64,000 nt of DNA from Sphingomicrobium aestuariivivum (GTDB lineage Bacteria > Pseudomonadota > Alphaproteobacteria > Sphingomonadales > Sphingomonadaceae): assembly GCF_024721585.1 (NCBI RefSeq), contig NZ_CP102629.1:2242501-2306500 (forward strand), written 5' to 3'. Numbering within the stretch: the stretch's first letter is position 1; each line of letters opens with the position of its first letter. Positions 28,153 to 36,550 of this stretch are shown one piece after another. A program made the position numbers and the translations under genes. The notes under the pieces were generated by a model, which worked only from the letters and a program-made list of their open reading frames with translations, was not told the origin of the DNA and did no database searches.

Positions 28153-29179
28153 ATTTTTCTCGGCCGACTGGCTCGGCACGCCTGCCTGGTTCTGGATGGC
28201 CTTCCTCGCCATCGTCATCATCCTCACCGCTTTCGACCTCGGGGTGCTCCACAAGGAAGACCGCGAGCTCGGCATCGGCGAGAGCCTCAAGCTGTCGGCC
28301 TTCTATATCGGCATCGCGATGCTGTTCGGCCTGTGGGTGTGGGTCGAGCGCGGGGCGACCGCGGGGATGGAATATTACACCGGCTTCTTCATCGAGAAGG
28401 CGCTGTCCATCGACAATGTCTTCGTGATCAGCCTTATCTTCAGCTATTTCGCGATCCCCCGGAAATACCAGTATCGCGCGCTCTTGTGGGGTATCATGGC
28501 GGTGATCGTGCTGCGCGGCCTGATGATCGCGGGCGGAGCGGCGCTGCTCGCCGAGGCCTATTGGGTGCTCTACATCTTCGCCGCCTTCCTGATCTTCACG
28601 GGGGTGAAGATGTTCTTCGCCGGCGATGACGCGGTCGATATCGGCAACAATCGCGCGGTGCAGTGGATCTCCAACCACATGCCGGTGACCAAGGAACTCC
28701 ACGGCCAGCGCTTCCTCGTGAAGGTCGAGGATCCCAAGACCGGCAAGATGGTGCGCGCGGCAACCCCGCTGCTGCTCGCGCTGGTCGTGATCAATATCGC
28801 CGACCTCGTCTTCGCGCTGGACAGCGTGCCCGCGATCTTCGCGATCACGACCGATACGTTCATCGTCTATACGAGCAACATCTTCGCGATCCTGGGCTTG
28901 CGCGCGCTTTATTTCGCGCTGGCCGCGATGATCCACCGCTTCCACTATCTCAAATATGCGCTGGCCGCGGTGCTGGTGTTCATCGGCTCGAAGATCTTCG
29001 TCGCCGACTTCCTGTTGGACGGCGGCAAGATCCCGGCATGGATCAGCCTTGGTGTCACCTTCGGGCTGATCGCGGCGGGCGTCCTCTATTCGCTCTGGCG
29101 CACCCGGGGCGAGGAGGAGGCCGACTGGCCGGCCGAACCGGAGGGGGACGGTCGCCATATCGGCAATATCGCTGGCTGA
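28145..29179 (+). CDS. TerC/Alx-family integral membrane protein
   Basis: This 344-residue protein has about nine hydrophobic segments and the TerC signatures EKALSIDNVFVISLIF (about residue 82) and VINIADLVFALDSVPAIFAI (about 215), which supply conserved acidic residues. TerC/Alx proteins are linked to manganese export and alkaline or metal stress. An 8-base overlap with nhaA couples the two, which fits a shared alkaline or ionic stress role. Confidence 0.92.
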   Translation: MLEFFSADWLGTPAWFWMAFLAIVIILTAFDLGVLHKEDRELGIGESLKLSAFYIGIAMLFGLWVWVERGATAGMEYYTGFFIEKALSIDNVFVISLIFSYFAIPRKYQYRALLWGIMAVIVLRGLMIAGGAALLAEAYWVLYIFAAFLIFTGVKMFFAGDDAVDIGNNRAVQWISNHMPVTKELHGQRFLVKVEDPKTGKMVRAATPLLLALVVINIADLVFALDSVPAIFAITTDTFIVYTSNIFAILGLRALYFALAAMIHRFHYLKYALAAVLVFIGSKIFVADFLLDGGKIPAWISLGVTFGLIAAGVLYSLWRTRGEEEADWPAEPEGDGRHIGNIAG

Positions 29180-29185
29180 CCCCGC

Positions 29186-29211
29186 ACCGACCGGCGTTGC
29201 AGCCGGTCGGT
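29186..29211. terminator. Perfect hairpin between convergent terC and the TIR-module gene
   Basis: A perfect 10-bp stem (ACCGACCGGC with GCCGGTCGGT) with a 6-base loop lies just after the terC stop and before the converging small-protein gene. No T-run follows on either strand, so it may be a weak bidirectional terminator or an RNA-stability element. Confidence 0.45.
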
Positions 29212-29239
29212 CGCGCGAAGGGGCCAGGACATATCGACG

Positions 29240-29704
29240 TCAGTTATTGGTGCGGTTGATCAGCTTGGGATCGTTGTAGATGCGGGTGCCATTGGTGCCG
29301 TCGCCATTGGTGTTGGCCCACACGCAGAGCGTGTATTCGCGCGTTTTCCCGTCGTCATTATCGTCGGTGTAGGTGATCGACATGGTGTCGTTGGACGGGT
29401 CGGCGCGGTTGGCGTGGATCTCGCCGCCGGCATTGTCGGGGAAGGTGAAGGTCTTGTAGGACGGCGTGAGGTAACTGCAGCCATAAAGCTTGTCCTCGAT
29501 GGTCACGAATGGCGATGCCCAGTCGAACCGGATGTTGACGGGGCCATCGAAGCTGTTGAGGTCGATGTCGCCATTCTCCCGCACGAACAGTTCAGGGCCC
29601 TTGGGGTAGGTCTGCTGGTAGATGAAATCGCCCGTCCATTGACCTTCACGGTCCTGATGGACGTTGGAAACGAAGACGTTTGCAACAATGTCAGCCTTGG
29701 CCAT
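29240..29704 (-). CDS. Small beta-rich partner of TIR-TPR protein A
   Basis: This 154-residue soluble protein has no signal peptide or membrane segment and is rich in D, N, T and aromatic residues in a likely all-beta pattern. The C-terminus EYTLCVWANTN followed by IYNDPKLINR matches in layout that of the protein at 36551-37000 (HEYCVMFVNAE, then MYDPYVRDKG). The D-P-x-x-I-N ending also vaguely recalls the DP-EP family. AGGAG eight bases upstream fixes the ATG at 29704. It follows the TIR-TPR gene after 21 bases and is presumably its partner, regulator or substrate. Not recognised with confidence. Confidence 0.7.
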   Translation of the reverse strand: MAKADIVANVFVSNVHQDREGQWTGDFIYQQTYPKGPELFVRENGDIDLNSFDGPVNIRFDWASPFVTIEDKLYGCSYLTPSYKTFTFPDNAGGEIHANRADPSNDTMSITYTDDNDDGKTREYTLCVWANTNGDGTNGTRIYNDPKLINRTNN

Positions 29705-29725
29705 TCTCACTTCTCCTCTTGGATT

Positions 29726-31810
29726 TCAGGATTGTCCGAGCAAGTCGTCGATGAGCGGATCCACTCCGCGGCTGGCGAGATCGGCGCGCAGGCGCCGTGC
29801 TCGCTCACCATCGCCCGCACGTTCGGCGGCGAGCGCCTGTAGGGCGGCAACGCGATAATCATATTGGTCGCCCTCGAAGCGCGTCGCGGCGGCCCGGCGA
29901 TAGGCTGCGCGAGCCGCGGCCCGGTCGCCCCGCCGATCATGGGCATGTCCCTGAACGAGCAGCGCGGCGACGATCGGCCAGCGATGGACCGGGTTGGCGG
30001 GGTCGAGACGGTCATGGGCGGCGGTGGCCTCGCGCAGCATGGTAGCAGGCGTCGCCGCGCCCACGGTCATTGCTTCGACAAGATCGAGCGTCGTGCGCCC
30101 CTCCACGTTCCAGTCCTCATTGTCGGGATCGCGTGCGGTGAGATCATCGAGCAGCTGGCGGGTGCGAGTGAAATCCTGCCGTGCCGCTTGCCTGCTCCCC
30201 TGTGCCCATCGCATCATGCCGCGGGCGCGCAGCGGGTTCATCAGGAAGGTCGCGGTCATGGCGTTGTCCGGGTCGGCGCGCAGCAACGCCTCGCCGTCGC
30301 CCACAGCCTCGTCGAAGAGGGCGGCGGCAGCCTGCGTATCGCCCGTATCGGCGAGCAGCTGGCCGAGGCGGGCGGCGGTATAGACCCGGCGGCGGCGGGC
30401 CACCGCATGATCTTCGTCCTCGGCCAAGATGCGGTCATAGAGCGCCATCTCGCGTTTGCGTGCCGCGATTGCCTCCGGGATCCGCCCGAGCCAGCCAAGA
30501 CTGGTGGCGATCCAGGAATGGCCATCGGCCAACTCGACCTCCAGGCTGGCAGGCCGACCCTGCTGGTCGGACAGTTTGTCGCCAACCTCGACATAATGTT
30601 CGAAATGTTCGAGCGCGCTGGCGATATTGCCGGCTTCGAGCTCCATGGTGCCGAGGTTGCTCGCACCATAGGCCTCCTCCATCTGCCAATCGAGGTTTGA
30701 CCGGTCGCGCGCGGCGAGCCGGGTGGAGATGTCGGCATAACCCTCCATCGCGCGGCGAGCGCGGGGCAGGTCGCCGTGCTGCCAGGCGATGGCACCGACC
30801 CAGAACAGGCTCTGGCCGTGATTGAACATGGCATCGGGGTCGTCCGGATTGCGCTTGAGGAGCGCGGCGGTGGTGCGGGCGCTTTGCTCGAAGGCGGGCA
30901 GGGCCGCGCCGACATTGCCGCGCAAATTCTGCACTTCGGCAACAAGTTGGGTGGCACGCGCCCGACGCCCCAGCTCACCGTCGGTCAGGTCGGACAGGTC
31001 CTGTCGCGCATAATATTGCATCGCCCGCTTGCCGACGCCGTCGAGCACTTCGAGACGCCCGACCGGTTCGAGCTGGGTACGCAGGTCGGTCAGCATATAT
31101 TCGATCAGCCCGTCGGCCTCGGCGCGCTGCTCGCGCGCGGCATCGCGCTGGTCGAAGGCGTAAAGCGCGAGGCCGCTGGTGCCGACCATGCCGAGGACCG
31201 AGGCGGCGGCAAGCGCACCGAGCCGGCGGTTGCGGCGCGACGCGTCGCGTTGGACGAGCTCGTCGAGGCCGAGGCCGAACATCCCCGCGACGATCTTGAG
31301 CTTGGCAAGGCGGCGACTGTCGCCCTGCGGGCGAAAATCGGCGGCGATCGGTTCGGCGCGTTCGTGGGTCAACGTTCCCGTGGTGTCGAGTTGGTAGCGA
31401 AGCGCAGGCGGGAAGCACTCTTCGGCCTCCTGCCCGGCTCGCTCGCTCGCATAGGGTTCGCCCGCGACGATGGCGGCGAGGATGGGGGCTTGCGGGTTGA
31501 GCCGCTTGAAGGTGGCGATCTCCTCGTTGGTCCATGTCGACCGGGCGGCGGCGGGCGAGCAAAGCACAATGAGCGCGCGCGCGCCGCGCAGCGCGGCCTC
31601 GATGCGCTCGCCAAGGTCGGCAGAGGCGGCGAGTTCTTCGCGGTCGCGGAAGATGGGGCGCAGGCGGCGGGGGATGGGACCGGCCGGGCTGTCCCGGCCG
31701 ACCAGCCGACCGGGCATGGCATAGTTTTCGAGCGCGCGATGCAGCCAGTTGGCGAACTTGCTGTCACGGTGGCTGTAACTCAGAAACGCAACATAACCCT
31801 CTTGCCGCAA
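29726..31810 (-). CDS. TIR-TM-TPR protein A
   Basis: This is a 694-residue protein. Residues 3 to about 130 form a TIR domain: YVAFLSYSHRD, then RPIFRDREELAAS and ARSTWTNEEIATF, whose Glu96/Glu97 lie where TIR NADases have the catalytic glutamate. One membrane helix spans about 197-217. From about 270 to the end, helical TPR-like repeats are predicted to form a sensor. The TTG start at 31810 is chosen because the protein then aligns gap-free from residue 1 with its paralogue at 34482, and AGGGG precedes it; a longer reading from 31891 adds 27 unrelated residues. It probably belongs to a four-gene minus-strand operon with the channel and SLOG gene upstream. Confidence 0.85.
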   Translation of the reverse strand: MRQEGYVAFLSYSHRDSKFANWLHRALENYAMPGRLVGRDSPAGPIPRRLRPIFRDREELAASADLGERIEAALRGARALIVLCSPAAARSTWTNEEIATFKRLNPQAPILAAIVAGEPYASERAGQEAEECFPPALRYQLDTTGTLTHERAEPIAADFRPQGDSRRLAKLKIVAGMFGLGLDELVQRDASRRNRRLGALAAASVLGMVGTSGLALYAFDQRDAAREQRAEADGLIEYMLTDLRTQLEPVGRLEVLDGVGKRAMQYYARQDLSDLTDGELGRRARATQLVAEVQNLRGNVGAALPAFEQSARTTAALLKRNPDDPDAMFNHGQSLFWVGAIAWQHGDLPRARRAMEGYADISTRLAARDRSNLDWQMEEAYGASNLGTMELEAGNIASALEHFEHYVEVGDKLSDQQGRPASLEVELADGHSWIATSLGWLGRIPEAIAARKREMALYDRILAEDEDHAVARRRRVYTAARLGQLLADTGDTQAAAALFDEAVGDGEALLRADPDNAMTATFLMNPLRARGMMRWAQGSRQAARQDFTRTRQLLDDLTARDPDNEDWNVEGRTTLDLVEAMTVGAATPATMLREATAAHDRLDPANPVHRWPIVAALLVQGHAHDRRGDRAAARAAYRRAAATRFEGDQYDYRVAALQALAAERAGDGERARRLRADLASRGVDPLIDDLLGQS

Positions 31811-31909
31811 GACTGCCCCTTTCCGAGACCAAAAGTCGCAAAGGAGATTGTTAACAACAGTTAAGCGAAAGGGGAATGCAGAAGTTCGCATGCCGTCATG
31901 CCGGGCTTG

Positions 31910-33712
31910 CTAGCCAGGAAGGCTGAGCGGGCGGGTCTCGTAGTGCATTTGCCACTGGCCGAATTCGGACAGCATGATGTCGCCGAGCCGGCGCGAGCGT
32001 TCGGCCATGAGGCCAAATTCCGGCTCATCGCCATCGATGGCATTGCGCAACCGCGCAAGCTGGCGGACGAGGGCATTGGAGCGCTCGGCAGCGGCGGCGA
32101 AGTCGCCTTGCATCCGGATGCCGTAGAAGGCGGCGGCGAGCGCTGGGAAAAGGGCAGTGACAAAGGTCACGAGCCCTGCCAGGCCGAGGCCGAGGATGTC
32201 CCTATTGGTGCCGATCGTGAAGGCGAGGGCGAGATAGGCCGCGCAGGCCACCACCGTGCCGGCGAAAAGGAGATCGCCAGCCTTGTGCAGCACATGGTTG
32301 CTCTGATGCATCGCGGACGCATTGCCACGGTGATAGCGCTCCTGCTCGTCGATCATGCGCTGCATCGACCGGCGCAGCTTCTCGAGATAGGCCGCGTCCA
32401 CGTGCGCGCGGACGAGGCCGAGTTCGCGCGCGGTGGCGCGTGCATACCAGGCGACCCAATTGGGATGGGTGGTGCCGTCCTCGACATCGCGTAGGCCAAG
32501 ACGCCCGAGCGGCGCGGACAAGGCCAGCAAGCGTAGCCGCTCCGCCAGATGTCGATGTTCGAGCCAGCGCCGATGAAGATCGACTTTCCTCGCACCGCGC
32601 GTGTTGGCGATGATGAGCAGGATGACGAGGAGTTCGATCGCGATCAGCAGCTTCTTGGCTTCAGGCACGAGGAGGCCGAGAAGCGCGAGGAACACCGCCA
32701 GGCCGGCCATCGCGAAATTGGAGACGAACGACGAGCGAAAGCGCAACGCGAAGATGCCCGCGCGGCTGTCGGCGCGCGCGAAGCGGGGCAGCAGGCGCTC
32801 GTTGAGCTGCGTGCCGAAGCTACCGTGGCCGGCAAAGGGATGGGTCAGCGGCGCGAACCAGCGGGCGCTGTCTTCAGGACTGGCAGCGCGAACCGAGAAT
32901 CTTCGCCATGGACGCGCACCGGTCAGCGAGAGCAGCAGCGGCCAGCTGTAGGAGCGCGGCGAGGCGACCTTCTCTTCAAGGAAGGCGCGCAGGCATTCGG
33001 CGTCGCGCTCGTTCGTGGGAGGCGCACATAGCGCTTCGACCAGCGAGGCGAGGCTGTCGAAGGCGGAGGCGCGCTGGACACCGTCGAGCGAAGGGCGGTC
33101 GGGAATGGCCTCATGCAGCCCGCTCCACATGAGCTGGGGCGGAGCCTCGCCACGGGCATGGACGTGAATGACGGGCAGGTGTCGCGCGATCGCCTCGGCG
33201 ACGATCTGGGTGGTGCCGCCGCGCCCCGCCGCACTCTCTCCATCCCAGACGGCGATGAGGATGTCGCATTGGGCAAGGACGATGCGGCCGGCGGCCTCGT
33301 ATCCGACCTCGTCCTTGTCGTGCGATGAAAGGGTGAGGACATTGTCCGATTGCTCGATGAGCCTGAGCGTGCGCTGCCATTCGGCGGGTTCGAAATCGCG
33401 GGCGTAACGCTCTTGCGGCATGGGGAGGCAGGCGCTCAGCGAGACGCCTGTATCGAGCGCTGCCTCGGCGGCGATGACGTCTGCGCCTTCGGCGAGTGAG
33501 GAGACGAGCTTTACCTTCGCAGGGCGCGGGTCGAACATGCTGGCATGAGCCTCGTGCAGCTCTGCCAGCGCCGCCGTGGAGCGGCGAAAAATCCGGGCGA
33601 TATCGGCATGGATCGAGGCATTGAGCGCCGGGTCGAGCCGTGGCGGGCGATGGCCGGTGATGCCGAAGCGCAGCGCGAGCCGAGGTCGAAAGGTGGCCCG
33701 GGACGCGCTCAT
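31910..33712 (-). CDS. SLOG-SLATT-type membrane protein
   Basis: This is a 600-residue protein. Residues about 10-200 form a Rossmann SLOG-like domain: LRFGITGHRPPRL, LVSSLAEGADVIAAEAAL and DILIAVWDGESAAGRGGTTQIV. Paired membrane helices follow at about 331-370 and again at about 480-530. RRWLEHRHLAERLRLLAL (381-398) and GIRMQGDFAAAAERS (531-545) are typical of SLATT-like two-TM effector regions. SLOG domains bind nucleotide-derived ligands and SLATT domains are proposed pore-forming effectors in conflict systems. Its start overlaps the channel gene stop (ATGA), and TIR protein A begins about 100 bases downstream. Confidence 0.8.
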   Translation of the reverse strand: MSASRATFRPRLALRFGITGHRPPRLDPALNASIHADIARIFRRSTAALAELHEAHASMFDPRPAKVKLVSSLAEGADVIAAEAALDTGVSLSACLPMPQERYARDFEPAEWQRTLRLIEQSDNVLTLSSHDKDEVGYEAAGRIVLAQCDILIAVWDGESAAGRGGTTQIVAEAIARHLPVIHVHARGEAPPQLMWSGLHEAIPDRPSLDGVQRASAFDSLASLVEALCAPPTNERDAECLRAFLEEKVASPRSYSWPLLLSLTGARPWRRFSVRAASPEDSARWFAPLTHPFAGHGSFGTQLNERLLPRFARADSRAGIFALRFRSSFVSNFAMAGLAVFLALLGLLVPEAKKLLIAIELLVILLIIANTRGARKVDLHRRWLEHRHLAERLRLLALSAPLGRLGLRDVEDGTTHPNWVAWYARATARELGLVRAHVDAAYLEKLRRSMQRMIDEQERYHRGNASAMHQSNHVLHKAGDLLFAGTVVACAAYLALAFTIGTNRDILGLGLAGLVTFVTALFPALAAAFYGIRMQGDFAAAAERSNALVRQLARLRNAIDGDEPEFGLMAERSRRLGDIMLSEFGQWQMHYETRPLSLPG

Positions 33713-34167
33713 TTACGCGACTTCCGACGCGGTTCAGGGCGAGCGCGAAGGTGCCAGAACTTCTCCATGTAGAGGTAGGTCATCGAGGCCGTCCATCCGA
33801 CCATGACCAACCCGTTCAAGGCTTCCACACCGCTGATGAGTCGCATGGCGCCGATGGGGTAGAGATCGCCGATGCCGAGCGTGGTGTAGCTGGTGATCGA
33901 GAAATAGAAGGCGTCACCGAGATTGTGGCGGGTGTCGCCTCCGTCGATCGAACCGAACCCGCCCGCCTGTTCGAGCAGCAGGAAGGCGAGCGCATAAAGG
34001 AAGACGTGGAGAAGGTGGCTGACGAGGGCGGTGGTCAGCATGATGGTAATGCGAAAGCGCGGCGGAATGCGCAGGTGCGTCAGGCGATTGGAAGAAAAAC
34101 GCAGCGCTTCGTAATGGATGGCGATGGTCGCGGCCAGCAACGCGAGACAGACGAGCGATGTCAGCAC
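33709..34167 (-). CDS. Two-TM potassium-channel-like protein
   Basis: This 152-residue membrane protein has helices at about 3-20, 40-66 and 108-133. Between the last two lies a pore segment YFSITSYTTLGIGDLYPIG whose TLGIGD (96-101) matches the K+ selectivity filter pattern TxGxGD. There is no regulatory domain, and the basic C-terminus ends RRKSRK. Its stop overlaps the SLOG-SLATT start, implying stoichiometric coexpression. Ion leakage as a killing or alarm output would fit the island, but a simple housekeeping channel cannot be excluded. Confidence 0.82.
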   Translation of the reverse strand: MLTSLVCLALLAATIAIHYEALRFSSNRLTHLRIPPRFRITIMLTTALVSHLLHVFLYALAFLLLEQAGGFGSIDGGDTRHNLGDAFYFSITSYTTLGIGDLYPIGAMRLISGVEALNGLVMVGWTASMTYLYMEKFWHLRARPEPRRKSRK

Positions 34168-34481
34168 GAAAGCGTCACTTGAAGCATGATATTCCCCGAC
34201 CGATTAGTATGCTGGGCACAGTAGTGACGATTGATTTGCTTTAGTCAAACAAATTGCCGAATTGGGCGCGGCGCGGCCCACATCGGTACATAGGTGGCCG
34301 CAATAGTCCTTTCTTCTATTCTTGGCCGCAGCGATGCGTTCCTCTTCGCTGCTGGCGGCGGCGCCCGGCTTGGGCTTGCGGCCCTGTTCCTGAAAACGTC
34401 GGGCGCCGGATTTCTTCTTTGTCGCAAAGAGCAATCTCTGTTACTAATCGGCGTTGTTAGTGATCTTGCCGGGGGCTGTGC
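34168..34481. other. AT-richer divergent intergenic region of the TIR/SLOG island
   Basis: These 314 bases separate the channel gene (minus) from TIR protein B (plus) and are visibly richer in A and T than the flanks. A near-perfect inverted repeat, ATTTGCTT with AAACAAAT (34234-34254, 5-base centre, one G-T), lies near the channel promoter. A minus-strand frame of 76 codons (34204-34434) with a lysine/arginine-rich N-terminus exists but has no recognisable domain and no supporting ribosome-binding site. Confidence 0.45.
34419..34447 (+). promoter_or_regulatory. Possible promoter for TIR-TPR protein B
   Basis: TTGTCG and TACTAA are spaced by 17 bases and sit about 35 bases before the ATG at 34482. 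Both hexamers are imperfect matches to sigma-70 consensus, so this is only a candidate. Confidence 0.3.
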
Positions 34482-36530
34482 ATGCGACGAGACGGTTATG
34501 TTGCGTTCCTGAGCTACAGCCACCGCGACAAAAGCCTCGCCAACTGGTTGCACCGGGCGCTCGAGACCTATGCGCTGCCTGCGCGGCTGGTCGGACGCGA
34601 CAGCCCGATCGGCCCGATCCCCAAGCGCCTGCGACCCATTTTTCGCGACCGCGAGGAATTGGCGGCATCGGAGGACCTCGGCGAGCGGATCGAGGGCGCG
34701 TTGCGCCAGGCGCGTGCGCTGATCGTGCTTTGCTCTCCCGCTGCGGCACGCTCGCGCTGGACCAACGAGGAAATCGCGACCTTCAAGCGGGTGAACCCGG
34801 GCGCGCCGATCCTTGCCGCCATCGTGGCGGGCGAACCCTATATGAGCGAGATGCCCGGACGCGAGGAGCAGGAATGTTTTCCGCCCGCGCTCCGCTACCA
34901 GCTCGACGGCGAGGGGAGGCTGACCGACCGGCGCGCCGAACCGATTGCCGCCGATTTTCGCCCCGAGGGCGATGGCAAGCGCCTTGCCAAGCTCAAGATT
35001 GTCGCCGGGCTGTTCGGCCTCGGGCTCGACGAGCTGGTGCAGCGCGACAATGCGCGGCGCAATCGTCGTCTCGGGCTGGTCGCGGCATCGCTGGCGGTGG
35101 GCATGGTCGGTACCAGCGGCCTTGCCCTCTATGCCTTCGACCAGCAGCAGGAAGCGGTCGAGCAACGCGAACAGGCAAACGGGCTGGTCGAGTTCATGCT
35201 GACCGATCTCAAGGCAAAGCTCGAACCTGTGGGGCGGCTCGATGCGCTCGACAGCGTCGGCGACCGGGCGCTAGCCTATTATGCCCAGCAGGATCTCGCC
35301 AGCCTCGATGCCGACGCGCTCGGGCGACGAGCGCGGGCGCTGCTGCTGGTGAGCGAGGTTGCCGAGTTGCGTGGCGATCCGGCCGAGGCGCTGCGCGGCT
35401 TTCGCGAGGCCGCCCGCACGACTGGCGAATTACTCGAGCGCGAGCCTGACGACTGGCAGCGTATCTTCGATCATGCGCAAAGCATCTTCTGGGTCGGCTA
35501 TATGGAGGGGGTGAACGGCAATGAGGCCGGGCAGCTGGCCGCCTTCCTGACCTACCAGCAACTCGGGGATGCGCTGGTGCGATTGCGCCCCGAGGATCGC
35601 CAGTCACTGATGGAAGCGGGCTTTGGCGGCATCAACCTCGGGCTTGCCTGGCGTGAGAGCGGCGAACCCGAAAAGGCGCTTGCCTCGCTGGAGGATGCCG
35701 AACGGCGGCTGGAGGCAATCGATGCCCCCGACCGGGATATCCGGATGGCCATCGCTGAAACCTCGGCTCATCGTGCCTCGATCCTGCATTTCCTCGGAGA
35801 AGACCAGGCTTCGGCCCAAGCGCGGCAGAGCCAGATCGAGCAGCTGATGGCGATCGACGCGACGGGAGGGGATGCCGAGATCATGACGGCGCTGGCTTAC
35901 GCCAGCGAGAGCATGGCAAAGGCGCGTTTCGCCAGCGGGGCGCTAGCCGAGGCCGACCGCTCCTATGCCGAATGCCGTCGGCTGTGGACGCAGCTTCGCG
36001 GCCTGGATGCCACCAATGTCGAATGGCAGAAGGGACAGGCGCAGTGCCTCGCCTCCTCGGCGCTGCATTCCCATGTCCGCGACCGGACTGGTGAAGCCCG
36101 GGCACAGCTCGTGCAGGCACGCGGCCTGATCGAGCAGCTTGGCGCCGATGAGGCGAGCCGCGAGGAAACCTTGCTGGAACGGCTCAAGGTGGAGGCGACG
36201 GCGTTGCTTGTCGGCGCGTCGGACGGCCCCGCCGGGCTGGCGGAACTCGCGCGGGACCTCGATCATGAAGAATTGGCCAGGGGCAGCCAGCAGAACCGGG
36301 AAATCCTCGGGCTCGCCTACTTCGCGCTCGGCAAGGCGGTCGCGCCATCGAACGAGGCTCGCGCCAGAAGCTACTGGCAGCGCACCCGTTCGCTGATGGG
36401 GCAGTCGGATGACCTCTCGACCGGGGGAAGGGCGCTGCTGGCCGCCGCCGAGCGTCGGCTGGGCACCGCCGAGGGCGAAACGGTGAAATTGAGCGCGAAT
36501 GTCCGCAATTTCAGCAACGTCTATCAATGA
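34482..36530 (+). CDS. TIR-TM-TPR protein B
   Basis: This is a 682-residue paralogue of the protein at 29726-31810. Residues 1 to about 240 align without gaps and mostly identically: the TIR domain with YVAFLSYSHRD, IFRDREELAAS and ARSRWTNEEIATF, then the membrane helix at about 197-217 followed by YAFDQQQEA. After about residue 330 the helical TPR-like region diverges strongly from protein A, as expected for sensors of different targets. It is transcribed away from the SLOG/channel genes and followed after 20 bases by its own small partner gene. Confidence 0.86.
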   Translation: MRRDGYVAFLSYSHRDKSLANWLHRALETYALPARLVGRDSPIGPIPKRLRPIFRDREELAASEDLGERIEGALRQARALIVLCSPAAARSRWTNEEIATFKRVNPGAPILAAIVAGEPYMSEMPGREEQECFPPALRYQLDGEGRLTDRRAEPIAADFRPEGDGKRLAKLKIVAGLFGLGLDELVQRDNARRNRRLGLVAASLAVGMVGTSGLALYAFDQQQEAVEQREQANGLVEFMLTDLKAKLEPVGRLDALDSVGDRALAYYAQQDLASLDADALGRRARALLLVSEVAELRGDPAEALRGFREAARTTGELLEREPDDWQRIFDHAQSIFWVGYMEGVNGNEAGQLAAFLTYQQLGDALVRLRPEDRQSLMEAGFGGINLGLAWRESGEPEKALASLEDAERRLEAIDAPDRDIRMAIAETSAHRASILHFLGEDQASAQARQSQIEQLMAIDATGGDAEIMTALAYASESMAKARFASGALAEADRSYAECRRLWTQLRGLDATNVEWQKGQAQCLASSALHSHVRDRTGEARAQLVQARGLIEQLGADEASREETLLERLKVEATALLVGASDGPAGLAELARDLDHEELARGSQQNREILGLAYFALGKAVAPSNEARARSYWQRTRSLMGQSDDLSTGGRALLAAAERRLGTAEGETVKLSANVRNFSNVYQ

Positions 36531-36550
36531 TCGCAACAGGGAGAATGGGC

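Noticed and set aside
31811-31891. Longer start for TIR-TPR protein A
   Set aside because: The extra 27 residues have no counterpart in the paralogue, whereas TTG at 31810 aligns exactly with the paralogue's ATG.
34204-34434. 76-codon minus-strand frame in the island's control region
   Set aside because: Lysine/arginine-rich N-terminus is suggestive but there is no domain, no ribosome-binding site and it fills a divergent promoter region.
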